This document shows, in pieces, positions 12,050-22,896 of a stretch of 64,000 nucleotides of DNA (positions are counted from its first letter, which is position 1; every line of letters begins with the position of its first letter). The position numbers and the translations under genes were made by a program. Source of the DNA: Sanguinoderma infundibulare (lineage: Eukaryota > Basidiomycota > Agaricomycetes > Polyporales > Polyporaceae); assembly GCA_032821775.1 (NCBI GenBank), contig JAVLRN010000001.1, positions 2,046,001 to 2,110,000 of the forward strand. Direction: 5' to 3'. The notes under the pieces are model-generated. The model had not been told where the DNA came from, did no database searches, and saw only the letters and a list, made by a program, of their open reading frames with translations.

Positions 12050-12934
12050 TCACGCATTTGGGGGTGAGTCGGACACGCTAACATAGCCTCCTCGGCTGTT
12101 TCGAGACGGATGGCTACGGCTCGTCTCGCCGAGGTGGATGTCTTCAGGTCGTCGCTGAGGCGACCACGCCTGCAAGGTAGCTTCAGCCCCGACACGCATC
12201 TCGATACAAAAGTTAGCAGCATGACGTTACGCACCTCCCACCACCGCCTGCTCGTGCTCCACGCCAGGCTCGTGTCGAACCCCGCCTTCAGCATGCGACC
12301 CTTAATTCCCGCACCGAGCAGAAGTCCGAACACCGTGAGGAGGAAGAGGGTGACGACGAGCTGGTCGCGCGGAGAGTCTCTCTCTGGGAAGTGCAAAAAG
12401 AAGGCGAGCCGGAGTCGGACAGACGGTCAGGTCAGGTCAGTCAGCGCGCCATGAGGACTCAGGGTCGAGAAGAGGGACGCACGGAAACAACGAGCCTCGA
12501 TGTCGCCCTCCTTCCCGGTCGCGGTGTCAGGATTTGTATCCCCGATGGACGCCCCTGCGCACATCCGCAGGTTTTGATTGAGACACCACTGCTTCGTGCA
12601 CGAGAGGCACGGCTTGCTCGGATCGTCTGGGATATCCATTCGGAGGATGGTATAGTTTGAGCCGAAACAGATGCCTGGCGCAACAACAAAACATTCAATA
12701 ATCCGTGAAAGGCCAGATGGAGGAGAATGGATAGGCAGGGGAACCTGGCACACACATTTGCAGAAGTTGGTCGCCTCCCATTTGTGACCCATGACGGCCC
12801 ATACAGACGGCTACTTCCATGCGCATGAGCTACAGTTCCGCCGGTAGACGCGAAGGAAGAGTTCTCACGGAGTATAGCAGGAGCAGGAGCAGCCACCACA
12901 ACAGTGATGTCGTGCGCGACATTGTGCCAGACAT
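12050..12934 (-). CDS. Conserved fungal cysteine-rich single-pass membrane protein, function unknown
   Basis: The first exon is a signal sequence: MSGTMSRTTSLLWWLLLLLL, followed by YSVRTLPS. After a roughly 110-nt intron comes a cysteine-rich lumenal or extracellular part. It contains FCKCVC, CFVVAPGICF, then PSKPCLSCTKQWCLNQ and TATGKEGDIEARCF. Next are RDSPRDQ and one transmembrane helix (LVVTLFLLTVFGLLLGAGIK). The cytoplasmic tail is short, and the last exon ends in SDSPPNA at 12050-12052. I recognise this layout (paired cysteines, charged RDSxxDxxV, single helix) as a widespread uncharacterised fungal protein but know no function. Start alternatives are 12934 and 12922. It is transcribed divergently from ARP1, 227 bp away. 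Confidence 0.72.
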
Positions 12935-13161
12935 GGTCGCGGTTGTGAGCAAAGCAGCAGCAGCACGACGCGCCAGAAAACGTTCAGCGATACGCGCGTC
13001 TCTCGACTTCCTTCTCGCCGCCTACTTCAATCTCCTGGGCTCTCCTCTCGTTTTTCCTTGCTCGCCACTGTAGCCTACTGCTGGTATCCGTGTTAATCCG
13101 AAGAATAGATCGCTGGATATTGGAGCACAAGATAAGCTAGACGACACTCTGGTCACCTGGG

Positions 13162-14723
13162 ATGGCGACCGAATTCGAGGACGTGCTCACGAACCAGCCG
13201 GTGGTGATTGACAACGTTCGTCGACTCCTGCTGCCATGCCAACTTTCGAGTACCTAAGCTTAGAGCGATGTGCTGAATCTGCAGGGCTCCGGGACCATCA
13301 AAGCTGGATTCGCAGGACAAGACCATCCAAAGTGCTTCTTCCCCTCTTTGTGCGTCTTCACGGTTAGAGCTGTATCACGACACTTATGCGCGACATCTGA
13401 CATCTGCATGTCGTAACGCAGCGTTGGACGGCCAAAACATGTGCGGGTTATGGCAGGCGCGCTGGAGGGCGACGTCTTCATCGGGCGTAAAGCCCAGGAG
13501 GCCCGCGGACTGCTCAAGATCAAGTACCCGATGGAACACGGGATCGTGACGGACTGGGACGACATGGAACGAATATGGAGCTGGGTCTATGCTGAGGAAC
13601 TGGGAACGCTGAGCGAAGAGGTGCGTGGAGCATTTATTGGGGGCGTTCGTGCTCGCCGAACGAAACCTGACAAAACACGCGGCTGCAGCACCCAGTACTG
13701 CTCACGGAGGCACCGCTGAACCCGCGGCATAACCGTGACGTCGCCGCGCAAATCTTCTTCGACACCTTCAACGTCCCCGCTCTATATATCTCCGTCCAAG
13801 CTGTATTATCATTGTGAGTCTGCTACCTCCCGTCTTGATAGCTATGGGTCTCTCAATTCCCGCACCCTTGAAGGTATTCTTCTGGCCGAACGACAGGAAT
13901 CGTTCTGGATTCCGGAGACGGCGTGACCCACGCCGTCCCCGTCTTTGAGGGTTTCTCCATGCCGCATGCTATCCGTCGGGTAGATGTAGCCGGCAGGGAC
14001 GTCACAGATCACCTCCAGCTTCTCCTGCGCAAGGCCGGTCACCATCTACACACCACTGCCGAGCGCGAGGTCGTACGAACGATCAAGGAGAAGTGCTGTT
14101 ATGTTGCGCTGAACCCTGCAAAGGAGGAGAAGGACTCATTAGGCCGGAGCGAGGAGTTCCGTTTACCAGATGGTAATACTGTTCAGGTGCGTTCACGACT
14201 TGTGCTACCGTCGCCCTCCCACACTCATGTCGCCTAATAGCTCGGCCCTGAACGGTTCCGCGCACCCGAGATCCTGTTCAACCCCGAGTTGATTGGCCAG
14301 GAATATGCTGGTGTTCACCAGGTTGTCGTAGACTCCATCAACAGGGTTGACCTTGATCTAAGGAAGAGCCTGTTCTCGAATGTCGTGCTCAGCGGTGGAA
14401 GCACACTCTGTCGTGGTATGCACGACGTCCTCTGGATTACTTCGCTCGCTCACATCATTTAGGATTCGGAGACCGGCTCCTGAACGAGGTGAAGAAGCTG
14501 GCGTTGAAAGACGTCAAGATCAAGATCTACGCCCCTCCCGAACGCAAGTATTCGACATGGATCGGTGGTTCCATCTTGGCCGGTCTCAACACTTTTAAGA
14601 AGGTTCTCCGCAATTTTGCTATGACCCCTCGGCACAGCTCTAACGCATTTGTTACAGATGTGGGTATCAGCTGAGGAATACCAAGAGGATCCGGACATCA
14701 TTCATAAGAAACTGGGTTTCTGA
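13162..14723 (+). CDS. ARP1: Actin-related protein 1 (centractin)
   Basis: Arp1 polymerises into the short filament of dynactin, the dynein activator needed for nuclear migration and retrograde transport in hyphae. The actin fold is clear. The phosphate-1 loop is [13 protein letters not shown]; then come [32 protein letters not shown], the phosphate-2 loop [17 protein letters not shown], and SGGSTLC. A conserved C-terminus has [16 protein letters not shown] and [20 protein letters not shown]. The insertion [10 protein letters not shown] and the sequence [15 protein letters not shown] are more like Arp1 than conventional actin. About eight short introns are present, including ones after VVIDN, FFPS, LSEE and TVQ. 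The stop is at 14721-14723. Length (about 375 residues) matches the family. Confidence 0.93.
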
Positions 14724-15090
14724 CTGGGTTCTTGGCTTCGTTCGCGCGCTCTTCTCTGTGGTTCATTGGTAGACCATATCCTCTTCGTAACTATGATACC
14801 CGATACGTAGTGTGCACTTCTAATGCTATCCCGCACGGCATCATATTAATGCGGTCTGCCGTCCTGCCCAACGTCTCTTCCACTGTGCAACAGCAGCCAA
14901 AGAAAGGGCTCAAAAGCGACGGACGAGTGAGGTGCATTATCCGCATGCGCATAAAGTTCATGAGCATTGAAAACCAGGGAGAACGGGCATAAATGATAGG
15001 ATACAGCTGGTGAGAACAACTTTTGCGAAGTGCGGATGTGCATAGCGTGCAATGCGAGAGAGCCCGGGAATGATACAATGCGCCCAACCA
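14724..15090. other. convergent intergenic ARP1/RPS24
   Basis: This is the 3' flanks of two converging genes. It is mildly AT-richer than its surroundings, with no recognisable element. Confidence 0.5.
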
Positions 15091-15856
15091 TTACTTGCCC
15101 TTCTTGGGGGGCTCCGACGCCTTCGCCTTGCTGGTACCACGGAGCTGGAAGAAGACGCAAGGATATCAGAAAACGGTCCCGCATGAGAAGGAGAGTACGG
15201 ACCTTCTTCGCACGGTTCTTGCGCTCCTTGCGCAACTTGCGGTTGGTTTTCGGTGGCGCTTGCGCGAGGCCAGACTGCACGAGACGCGCGACGAACTCGT
15301 CAAAATCACCTTGAAATGCGAGAAGGAGGGGGGACGCACGCGAATCAGCCGGTACTTGGGCTCGAACTTGCGCTGCGACGCCTCGTCGTCGTAGATGAGA
15401 CCGAAGCCCGTGCTCCTGCCACCACCAAAGGCCGTCCGGAGGCCAAAGGTGACGACGCGGGCCTTGTCGGCCTTGTAGATCTGCGCGAGCCGCTCGGAGA
15501 GCTCGGCCTTGGAGACGTTCGCGCGGTTGGGGTGGAGGACGTCGACGACGAACTGGCGGCGCGCCAGGAGGCGGTTCGTGATGAATTTGCGGGTGCGGAT
15601 TGTTACTGGTGCGTCGGCCTGCATGTACGACAAGGTTTTCGATGAGGGAAGACAGGACGGGGAAATGGGAGGGAGGAAGGGGTAGGAGGGGAAGAACGAG
15701 TCGTCAGACATCCGTTATCCAGAGGGTCAATCAGCCGCACGAGTGCATCCATTTGCCAAACGATCCATCCAGCCTTCTCCAGCCCTTCCTCCGCCAATTC
15801 ACCGTTCCAAAAGCCCCTCCAGACGTCCAGTAGCACAACGGGATGAGACTCACCAT
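15091..15856 (-). CDS. RPS24: 40S ribosomal protein S24 (eS24)
   Basis: A structural protein of the small ribosomal subunit. The start codon is an exon by itself: ATG at 15854-15856 is followed directly by a GTGAGT donor. The second exon begins at about 15614 with [20 protein letters not shown]. Then come [20 protein letters not shown], the hallmark [20 protein letters not shown] and [13 protein letters not shown]. The third exon gives [20 protein letters not shown] and the last gives [18 protein letters not shown] micro-first exon holding only the initiator codon is common among fungal ribosomal protein genes. The long first intron (about 240 nt) stands out among the short introns of this window. 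It shares a 281-bp divergent promoter with the next + gene. Confidence 0.95.
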
Positions 15857-16137
15857 GGTTGCTTGCCCGCTTTTGTGTCCTTTACCTTGTTGTCGTTGTG
15901 CCCTTGAAGTTCGCCAGTGCCGGCTGCCTGGATGGTGACCAAACACGGCAATACACGATCGCCGAGTGGTCCATCAGACGCCTATCGCAAACAAGTGTAA
16001 ATACGGATGTGGCTGCTGGACGCTTGCACCGGTCCGACGGTCGACCGCATCGCGACTGGGAGCTTGCGGACGACTGAAACGCTTCTACTTTACTGCTCCA
16101 TTTATTCCCCACTCGTCGTACGCACCGTACTTGCACC

Positions 16138-16977
16138 ATGAGCATGAGCAATAACGCATCCCGCTCAAACTTTGCCTCCTTCGCCGCCTACGTGAGCTGC
16201 TCCGTTCTCCGCCTCGACCACATCGTGCGCTGAATTGGAATTGCCTCAACGCTTCTGTCTCCAGACCCCTCCCCCGGACGACCCCTCATACGCCGGGTTG
16301 ACAAACAAGGGCACCGCGCGAGCATGGTTCCCCTCTAGCGCGGCGCCCGGCTCGCAGCCACCGACGTCCTACCAGTCCGGCGGTATACCCACCTTCAACA
16401 CCTCCCAAGCCGGCGGGGCGGGCGCGTTAGAAGATGCGGAGGCCGAGAACGTCAACAGCATGTGGGAGACGCGGCATGGGCTCAGAGTCGACATGCTTGC
16501 CGCGTTTGCGTATCTGTTGGGTCCCGTCTCTGGTGCGTCCTCCATGCTCCTTCCCTCACTCCTGCAGGATTGAAATTCCTGGTTGTGCACTGCGCAGCGC
16601 TCGGCCTCCTCATCGCCGAAACATACAACGACTTTGTCCGCTTCCACGGTATGCCATGCACACCTCGTCCCGCACCGCAGGCGTTGCTGACTAGCCTGCC
16701 AGCCTACCAGTCCGCCCTCCTCACAACGCCCCTTGTCGTCCTGTATATACTAGCGTCCCTACTGCAGTTCCCATCATTTCTGCGCACAATCTTCACGCTC
16801 TTGCTCATCATACCATCCTGCTATATGGCGTAAGCTCCTTACAGCGGCGTTCACCCCTAACGATACTGACACGGTTGCAGGTGGCATGCATACATCGATG
16901 CTTCACGGAACGGTCTAGTGCGCTTTCAGATACCCTTCATCGGACCTTTGGCGGAACGCTGGGTATACGAAGAGTGA
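16138..16977 (+). CDS. Tic20/DUF4870-like small membrane protein
   Basis: This protein of roughly 200 residues has a Ser/Pro-rich soluble N-terminus (MSMSNNASRSNFASFAAY, then PPPDDPSYAGL and GTARAWFP). Three to four hydrophobic helices follow: VDMLAAFAYLLGPVSG, LKFLVVHCAALGLLIAET, LLTTPLVVLYILASLLQF and TIFTLLLIIPSCYMAW. The junction NDFVRFHAYQS is the pattern (FVRFHA-Q) typical of Tic20-like/DUF4870 proteins, and the end is LVRFQIPFIGPLAERWVYEE. Four short introns are present. In fungi these proteins are uncharacterised; I infer membrane localisation but no function. Confidence 0.75.
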
Positions 16978-17281
16978 TATGCTTGTTCTCGTTGGTTTCG
17001 TATACATTCCTCGTTCCAGCCTGCCATTGGCGAGCTTGTCCTCCGTACAAGCCAGGCCGTTCACGTTAACGTTGGGTCGAAGGTACGTAACTCAGTCATG
17101 CGTCCTCTGTCACAAGCTGGCCGGACAGTCTGCACTAAGTCATACACGCGGGGAGTGGTTCGTCGGCTACAAGGTGTTTTCTCCACGATCACAACATCTT
17201 GGACCAGCCGTTTAGTGATGCGATATACAACGTAAAGAACAAACATTGTCCATCCATATGACAGCGCGGTGGACGAACACC
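16978..17281. other. convergent intergenic
   Basis: This is 304 bp between two convergent genes, presumably the two 3' UTRs. Nothing notable is seen. Confidence 0.5.
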
Positions 17282-18151
17282 CTATCGAACCATGAGACAC
17301 AAATCCGCCACAGTGACGCTAGCATTACACGTCGCTCTCACGGCGACGGTGATGGCAACTTGTAGGTCTGGAACCAAGGCGTTGAGGATAGCATCGATGA
17401 CGTTCTCGAGGAAGTCGAGGATGTTGTCGAGGATGCATTTCACTTCATACACGACTGTGTACGTGATCAACGACGTTGAATTTATGTCATACGAAGACGA
17501 CTCACTAGGTCCTAGAATGGGCCCTATAATGGGCAGCTGGTAAACAAGGATATCGATAGAGTTCAACGCGTTCTTGATGCCATTGATGATGGTCTTGAGT
17601 GCGACTTCTGTTGGGTTGTTGGGGTCGAAGTTCGCTAGACCCTTCTTCTGGTCGCCGAGGAGATTCCTGAAACTGGAAAGGGTGACCTGGAATGCGGTGA
17701 TTGCAGACACGACCTCGTCCTGAAAAGCGGGATCGTTCCCGGACGTGGAAGCTTCGTTCGCCAATTGGCCTGGAAAGGCCTAACATTCAGTGAAGGATGA
17801 ATAGGGACAGGGAAGCGACGTACCGAGAATGGAGACATGGGCTAAAATCTCCGCGACGATACCCAGTTCGCGTCGAACGCCCGAGGAGACGGCGGACGCT
17901 GTGTGATCCACAACCGGGGCGTCCACGTCTGAATGGGTAAGGGAGTTATCGTTCTTGAGCGTGACGGGGACGACGGTGGTGTAGTTCTTGACCGGAACAC
18001 GAGAGGCATAGTCCGCGATGTGGGGCATCAGAGGCATAGGCACGGGGACGGGTGACGCCAGCGCAGAGAGGGGAGCCACGGGTGGGCCGATGGTTGCAAT
18101 GAAGGCGACAGCCTGGAAGCCGAGGAAGACGACGCGAGAGAGGGCAGGCAT
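17282..18151 (-). CDS. Secreted hypothetical protein
   Basis: The N-terminus is a probable signal peptide (MPALSRVVFLGFQAVAFIAT, continuing IGPPVAPLSALASP). A Pro/Val-rich spacer with one N-glycosylation sequon (NYT) follows. The helical C-terminal part is rich in Leu, Ile, Val and Asn with few charges, for example AITAFQVTLSSFRNLLGD and ILDNILDFLENVIDAILNAL. Three cysteines lie in the last 60 residues. Two phase-1 introns of 54 and 53 nt join HVSILG to QLANEAST and GPILGP to IVYEVKC. The total is about 254 residues. I do not recognise the family; it resembles basidiomycete-specific secreted helical proteins. A GTATAAG-type element lies about 170 bp upstream. Confidence 0.65.
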
Positions 18152-19320
18152 CCTGGCCGGGCGGAGGTCGAGTAACGAGCGAGTGAGGCGGACTTGCGCG
18201 TGTTTGAGATATCCGTGCGCCAGGGATCCGGATGCTAGAGACCGTCAGCTAGAGATGATGGAGAGCGAAAGGCGGGGGTGGAGGGCAAGCCGGGCGGGGA
18301 CCCGCAACTGAACCATCCTTCTTCTTATACCGTCGTTCCTTCACCTGCAGACAGAACCTTAACCATTCCACGCAGAGTCCCCGATTGGTCCCCCCCACCC
18401 AACATGCACAGCCACGCCTTGCTCTTCCCGCTCCGTCATCATATTCCCAGTCCATTCGGCCGTTTCAGTGTTTTCTTCACCGGCTCGAAAGTATCTGGGC
18501 ACAGGCTATTCGTTTGCATTGGACTAACGGGCCAGAGGTAGAGGGCATGCTCACATATGTTCTCTGGGGATGCCGTTGGCACCGTTCTTGACGGTCAACG
18601 ATGTGAGAGGGCCACTGGGGTGGCCAGCAGGGAGATCTCTAAATCTGTGGGAGAGAGAGCGCGCGATCGGCGGAGGGTTTGACTCCGTTTGACATACGTT
18701 CTGTGACACTTCTGCAGTGCTCGGGAGCGCGACTTGACAACGTTGCGTTTTGTGTATCTCTTCGTGACGCTTAAGTCCAATGCCTGCCTTGTACCGAAGT
18801 AGCTTTCAGAAAGCAAGAAACCATGTTAGCCCATCGATCTCGAGCCAAACAAATCCTCACACACCCTCCCGAGTGGTACAACGGCACAAACAAGGTCCAT
18901 GTTTCGGCATACCCGTACTAAGTATGACAACAGGTACTTGTCCTAACACAAACTCGACCGGCTCCCCACCTCCGCCACGGCACGACGCAAAGAAGCATGA
19001 AGACAGGACAGATAAATAAACCAGGAGGCATCGTGGATGGGGAGCGTGAACGGGAAATATCACCAGTACGGTAGGACGGCCTATCCGACTCTGGCATAAA
19101 GAGCAATATCGTATTAAACTGCGTGCGGAGATAGTGTCCATAGCAAGTCAGAGTTCGGTCCATTTGTTTAATGGGTAGCATGTTGGCACCCCTGGTGTGG
19201 GCCAAAGAATGTGTTTCAGTATTGAACGACGTGTCTTCATGTCTTTGAACCGGTGATGTGTGCGGGGGCCTGCCAGACGGGTGTCCGGGCCTCCCGCGAA
19301 CACGATAGCTCGGGGCGCAT
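18152..19320. other. intergenic, no gene recognised (1.2 kb)
   Basis: This is the promoter of the secreted-protein gene and the 3' flank of the CPL1-like gene. Only short ORFs without motifs are seen on either strand. Confidence 0.45.
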
Positions 19321-21363
19321 TTAGACCTTGACGCACGACTTGTTGTCCAGCGAGCGAAGGTAGCCCTCAGCGCAAGTGTACACTAACGATGGCGGGCGCA
19401 GCAATAGTCAGCGCATCATTCGTATGCAACGGAGCTCAGTGACATTACGTACCGACACACTTGCCCGCCTTGCAGCCAACGTTCCACGCGCCGCCGATTG
19501 CCGTGCAGTCTTGGCCGGCGCCGGTCGACGCGCAGCCACCGCAGGACTGGAGCTCAGAGGTCGTGTCGAGACACTCCCAGTCGTCGCTCAGGCCAGTGAG
19601 ACCACGGATAGGGCAGGCGGTCATGGCGTTCGGGCAGAGCGAGACGTTGCGCGCCTTGTGACTGCGCTTCCAGCCGTGGCCGGGGTTACCAGGCTTGCGC
19701 GACGGGGTGGGGCCAGGGGGCGTCGGGGAGTTAGGGAAGCAGCACTTGTTGCCCTCGTCCCAGCCCCAGCTAGAACGGCACTGCGGGGGAGCCGGGTTTG
19801 GCCATTGGGGGACACAGCACTGCTTGCCGTCGTGCCAGTCCCAGCTCGACGGGCATGACCTACCGCTGGGTGGCTGGGGCGGGTTCGGGTTACCACCGTT
19901 GGGGAGGCAGCAGGACTTAGGCTCCCAGCTAGACAAGGAAGACGTTAGTCATCTTCGATAATCCAGGCACATATGCCTAACTTACAACCACTCGTTGTCA
20001 CCGCAGGAGCTGGAAGAAGTGGGCGTCGAAGGCTGCGTCGTGGTCGGGGTTGAAGGCGTGGGCTTCGAAGGCTTGGTTGTGGTGGGCTTCGCGGGCTCGG
20101 TGGTAACCGGGGTCGAGGATGTGGGCTTCGAGGGCTGTGTCGAAGGCGCGGGCTGCTCACAGCAGTTCTTGGAATCGTTCCAACCCCATCCGTTGCCGCA
20201 AGACGGGGTGGACGTAGGAGGCTGGTGGGGCACGCAGCAGTCATTTTCAAGGCTCCACTCCCAAGCAGACGGGCAGGACGAGCCCTTCGGCGGGCTCGGC
20301 GGGTTGCCGCTACCACCGTATGGGAGGCAGCAGGACTTAGGCTCCCAGCTAGACGCGAAGGACGTCAGTCATCTTCGATAATCCAAGCACATATGCCGAA
20401 CTTACAACCACTCGTTGTCACCGCAGGAGCTGGAAGAAGTGGGCGTCGAAGGCTGCGTCTCAGTCGGGGTTGAAGGCTCGGTTGTGGTGGGCTTCGAAGG
20501 CGTGGTGGTAGTCGGCTTAGAGGGCTCGGTGGTGGCCGGGGTCGAGGATGTGGGCTTCGAGGGTTCCGTCGAAGGCGCGGGCTGCTCACAGCATTGCTTG
20601 GAGTCGTTCCAACCCCATCCGTTGCCGCAAGACGGGGTGGACGAAGTAGGCTGGTGGGGCACGCAGCAGTCCTGTTCAAGGCTCCACTCCCAAGCGGACG
20701 GGCAGGACGAGCCCTTCGGCGGGCTCGGCGGGTTGCCGCTACCACCGTACGGGAGGCAGCAGGACTTAGGCTCCCAGCTAGATGCGAAAGACGTCAGTCA
20801 TCTTCGATAACCCACGCACATATGCCTAACTTACAACCACTCGTTGTCACCGCAGGAGCTGGAAGAAGTGGGCGTCGAAGGCTGCGTCGTGGTCGGGGTT
20901 GAAGGCGTGGGCTTCGAAGGCTTGGTTGTGGTGGGCTTCGCGGGCTCGGTGGTAGCCGGGGTCGAGGATGTGGGCTTCGAGGGCTGTGTCGAAGGCGTGG
21001 GCTGCTCACAGCAGTTCTTGGAATCGTTCCAACCCCATCCGTTGCCGCAAGACGGTGTGGACGAAGGAGGCTGGTGGGGCACGCAGCAGTCCTGTTCAAG
21101 GCTCCACTCCCAAGCGGACGGGCAGGACGAGCCCTTCGGCGGGCTCGGCGGGTTGCCGCTGCCACCATACGGGAGGCAGCAGTCCTTTTCGTTCCAGCTG
21201 TGAACACGTCAGCGTCGTTGAGAGGCGCCCGAGTGAAAATAAAAACTCACTAGAACTCCTGACTCTGGCAGTTCGAGCCCTGAGCGCCGGAGGAGCCGCG
21301 AGAGGTGGCGAAAGCGAGCGGAAGCACGGCGGCGATGACCGCCAGGCGAGCAAAGAGCGTCAT
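19321..21363 (-). CDS. CPL1/PriA-like cysteine-rich secreted protein with repeated CC modules
   Basis: The spliced model has six exons (21251-21363, 20835-21197, 20406-20777, 19986-20348, 19453-19928, 19321-19382), 1749 nt, coding for 582 residues. A signal peptide ([20 protein letters not shown]) is followed by a series of Trp-x(4-5)-Cys-Cys modules such as [19 protein letters not shown] and [10 protein letters not shown], twelve in all. Ser/Thr/Pro/Lys linkers, probably O-glycosylated, separate groups of three. The C-terminus is a typical CPL1-like domain: [44 protein letters not shown] and a last Cys in NKSCVKV. Proteins of this type (PriA in fruiting mushrooms, CPL1 in Cryptococcus) are secreted or wall-associated. 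Exons 2-4 and their introns are tandem duplicates of one another. The promoter has a clear AT-rich TATA-like element. Confidence 0.85.
19929..20834 (-). repeat. Tandemly triplicated exon-intron unit
   Basis: Three introns of exactly 57 nt (20778-20834, 20349-20405, 19929-19985) are nearly identical. They separate exons of 363, 372 and 363 nt that are also nearly identical over most of their length, so the repeat unit is 420-429 bp. All exons have length divisible by three and the same junction phase, so copies can be gained or lost without a frameshift. The two outer exons share the same linker sequence, while the middle one differs. Confidence 0.9.
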
Positions 21364-22896
21364 GTTAAACGATAGGAAGGCCCTGGTGAACCGAGGGCGG
21401 GATGGGGAGGGGAATGGAGGGGAGGGGGAAGGAAAGAAAACAACAGGCTGGCGAGAACAAAGACGGCCGACCGCCGTATTATATATTTATCAGTACCTGC
21501 CTCAGAAAGGTGATCAGAACTTGACCCCGTTCACACACATCTGTGGCGGAGGGGGTATGATCCGTTTTTCCCCCGGGCATCAGTATCCGTCAAGGACATC
21601 GGCGTCGAGAACCATGGTTACATCCCGGAAATCTGCCAGTCCGAAGCGGATATGAAGACCCTTGACCGCACTCGGTGCGCATCTGAGTTCTATCGCTGAC
21701 ATCCTGCGGTCCAAAACATAGCATTTCGGTCAGTACTGAACACGAGGAGGTGGACAAGGTCTGGGAAACGGTGCCTACCTGGATGTTGGTACCTGGCGTT
21801 ACGCGTAGAAGAAACGTGTGAGGCAGGAGCTGACTCGCTGAGATCGCATCGAACGCCTCTGACGCTAGCCACCTAGCGCCTGTGAGATGCGTCTCCCCGG
21901 GCCCCGTCCGATGACCTCGTCAGACGAATTAAAAGTCGGACTTGTGCGGGTAATCTCTGCGGTCGTCTTCTTGTAGGTTCTTGTTCGAACAACATGATGG
22001 CTATCAATACTATCGCGTCCAAGTGAGACTGCACAGGTGCTGCCCGAATTTGCTCGTCGCAGACATTGACCGCAGTGTTGGTGGCACAGACACCTCCCAC
22101 TCGGCACAGGCTCCACTAGTCCGATGAATCGCGACGAGGACATGGTGACACATGCAGGGTCAGACAGCGTTGAGAAGCGACCGCGAGCGTCGCGATGGTT
22201 CCTCCCTGGCTCAACGTTACTTCGTGTTAAATTTAGTGCGCAGGTGTTCTTCTACTCACGTCTGTCCGTTGCTTGGCGCGCTCGACCCAAAGGCTGCAAC
22301 ACAGTAGTAAGTATGATACTCAGACGGGGCGCCATAACCACCCCGACTCCCTTCCCGCTGCTCAATCGTTGCTTTCCGTGGCGCCGTTGCCGACGGGCTT
22401 GCAATGAAATGTAATATTTGTCACGTTTCCGAGGTGCCGCTGGAGCGCCTCAGGTACTGCGTAAGTACTCCTGCGGCGGCGGCATCCTGCCCGAGGGGGA
22501 CAGATCCGACAGAAAGCTCGAAGGAACGCCCTGGCCTAGTGAACGATTTTAGCGATCGCGGACAGAAGCTGCGCCCGATGCGCGAGCTCCTCCATCGGAC
22601 TCTTTGTGGGGCCGCTTCAATAGTTTTGTTTGTTCGCACCGGCCCAGGTCAAGTCGAGTCCGTAACTTATACCACAATTCTAGCTTCTTGTATTATACAT
22701 CTCGTCTTGTTCGCGGAAAGGTTAAGAACTGTAGGGACAACGTAAAAGAAGACGGGAAGCGGAAGGTCGAACAGTGTCTGATGTTGACGGCTACCAGGTA
22801 TGCATCAATTCCATCCTCCTTCTCCGCTGTCTGCGTTGACGTTTTTCCATCCTCAGCCCACGTACGCATATATGTCAGGTCGCGGGTGGACGTACC
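21364..22896. other. intergenic, no gene recognised (1.5 kb)
   Basis: Besides the CPL1-like promoter, there is a 75-92-codon - strand ORF pair at 21865-22143 with several cysteines. I cannot match it to a family and there is no supporting splice pattern. The right part (22650-22890) is AT-richer and probably the 3' UTR of TPD3. Confidence 0.4.
21477..21490 (-). promoter_or_regulatory. TATA-like element of the CPL1-like gene
   Basis: A 14-bp pure A/T stretch read as ATAAATATATAATA on the - strand lies about 115-125 bp upstream of the ATG at 21363. It is isolated in GC-rich sequence. Confidence 0.5.

Noticed and set aside
19376..19858. + strand ORFs antisense to the CPL1-like gene
   Set aside because: They repeat with the same 420-429 bp period as the sense exons, so they are by-products of the duplication.
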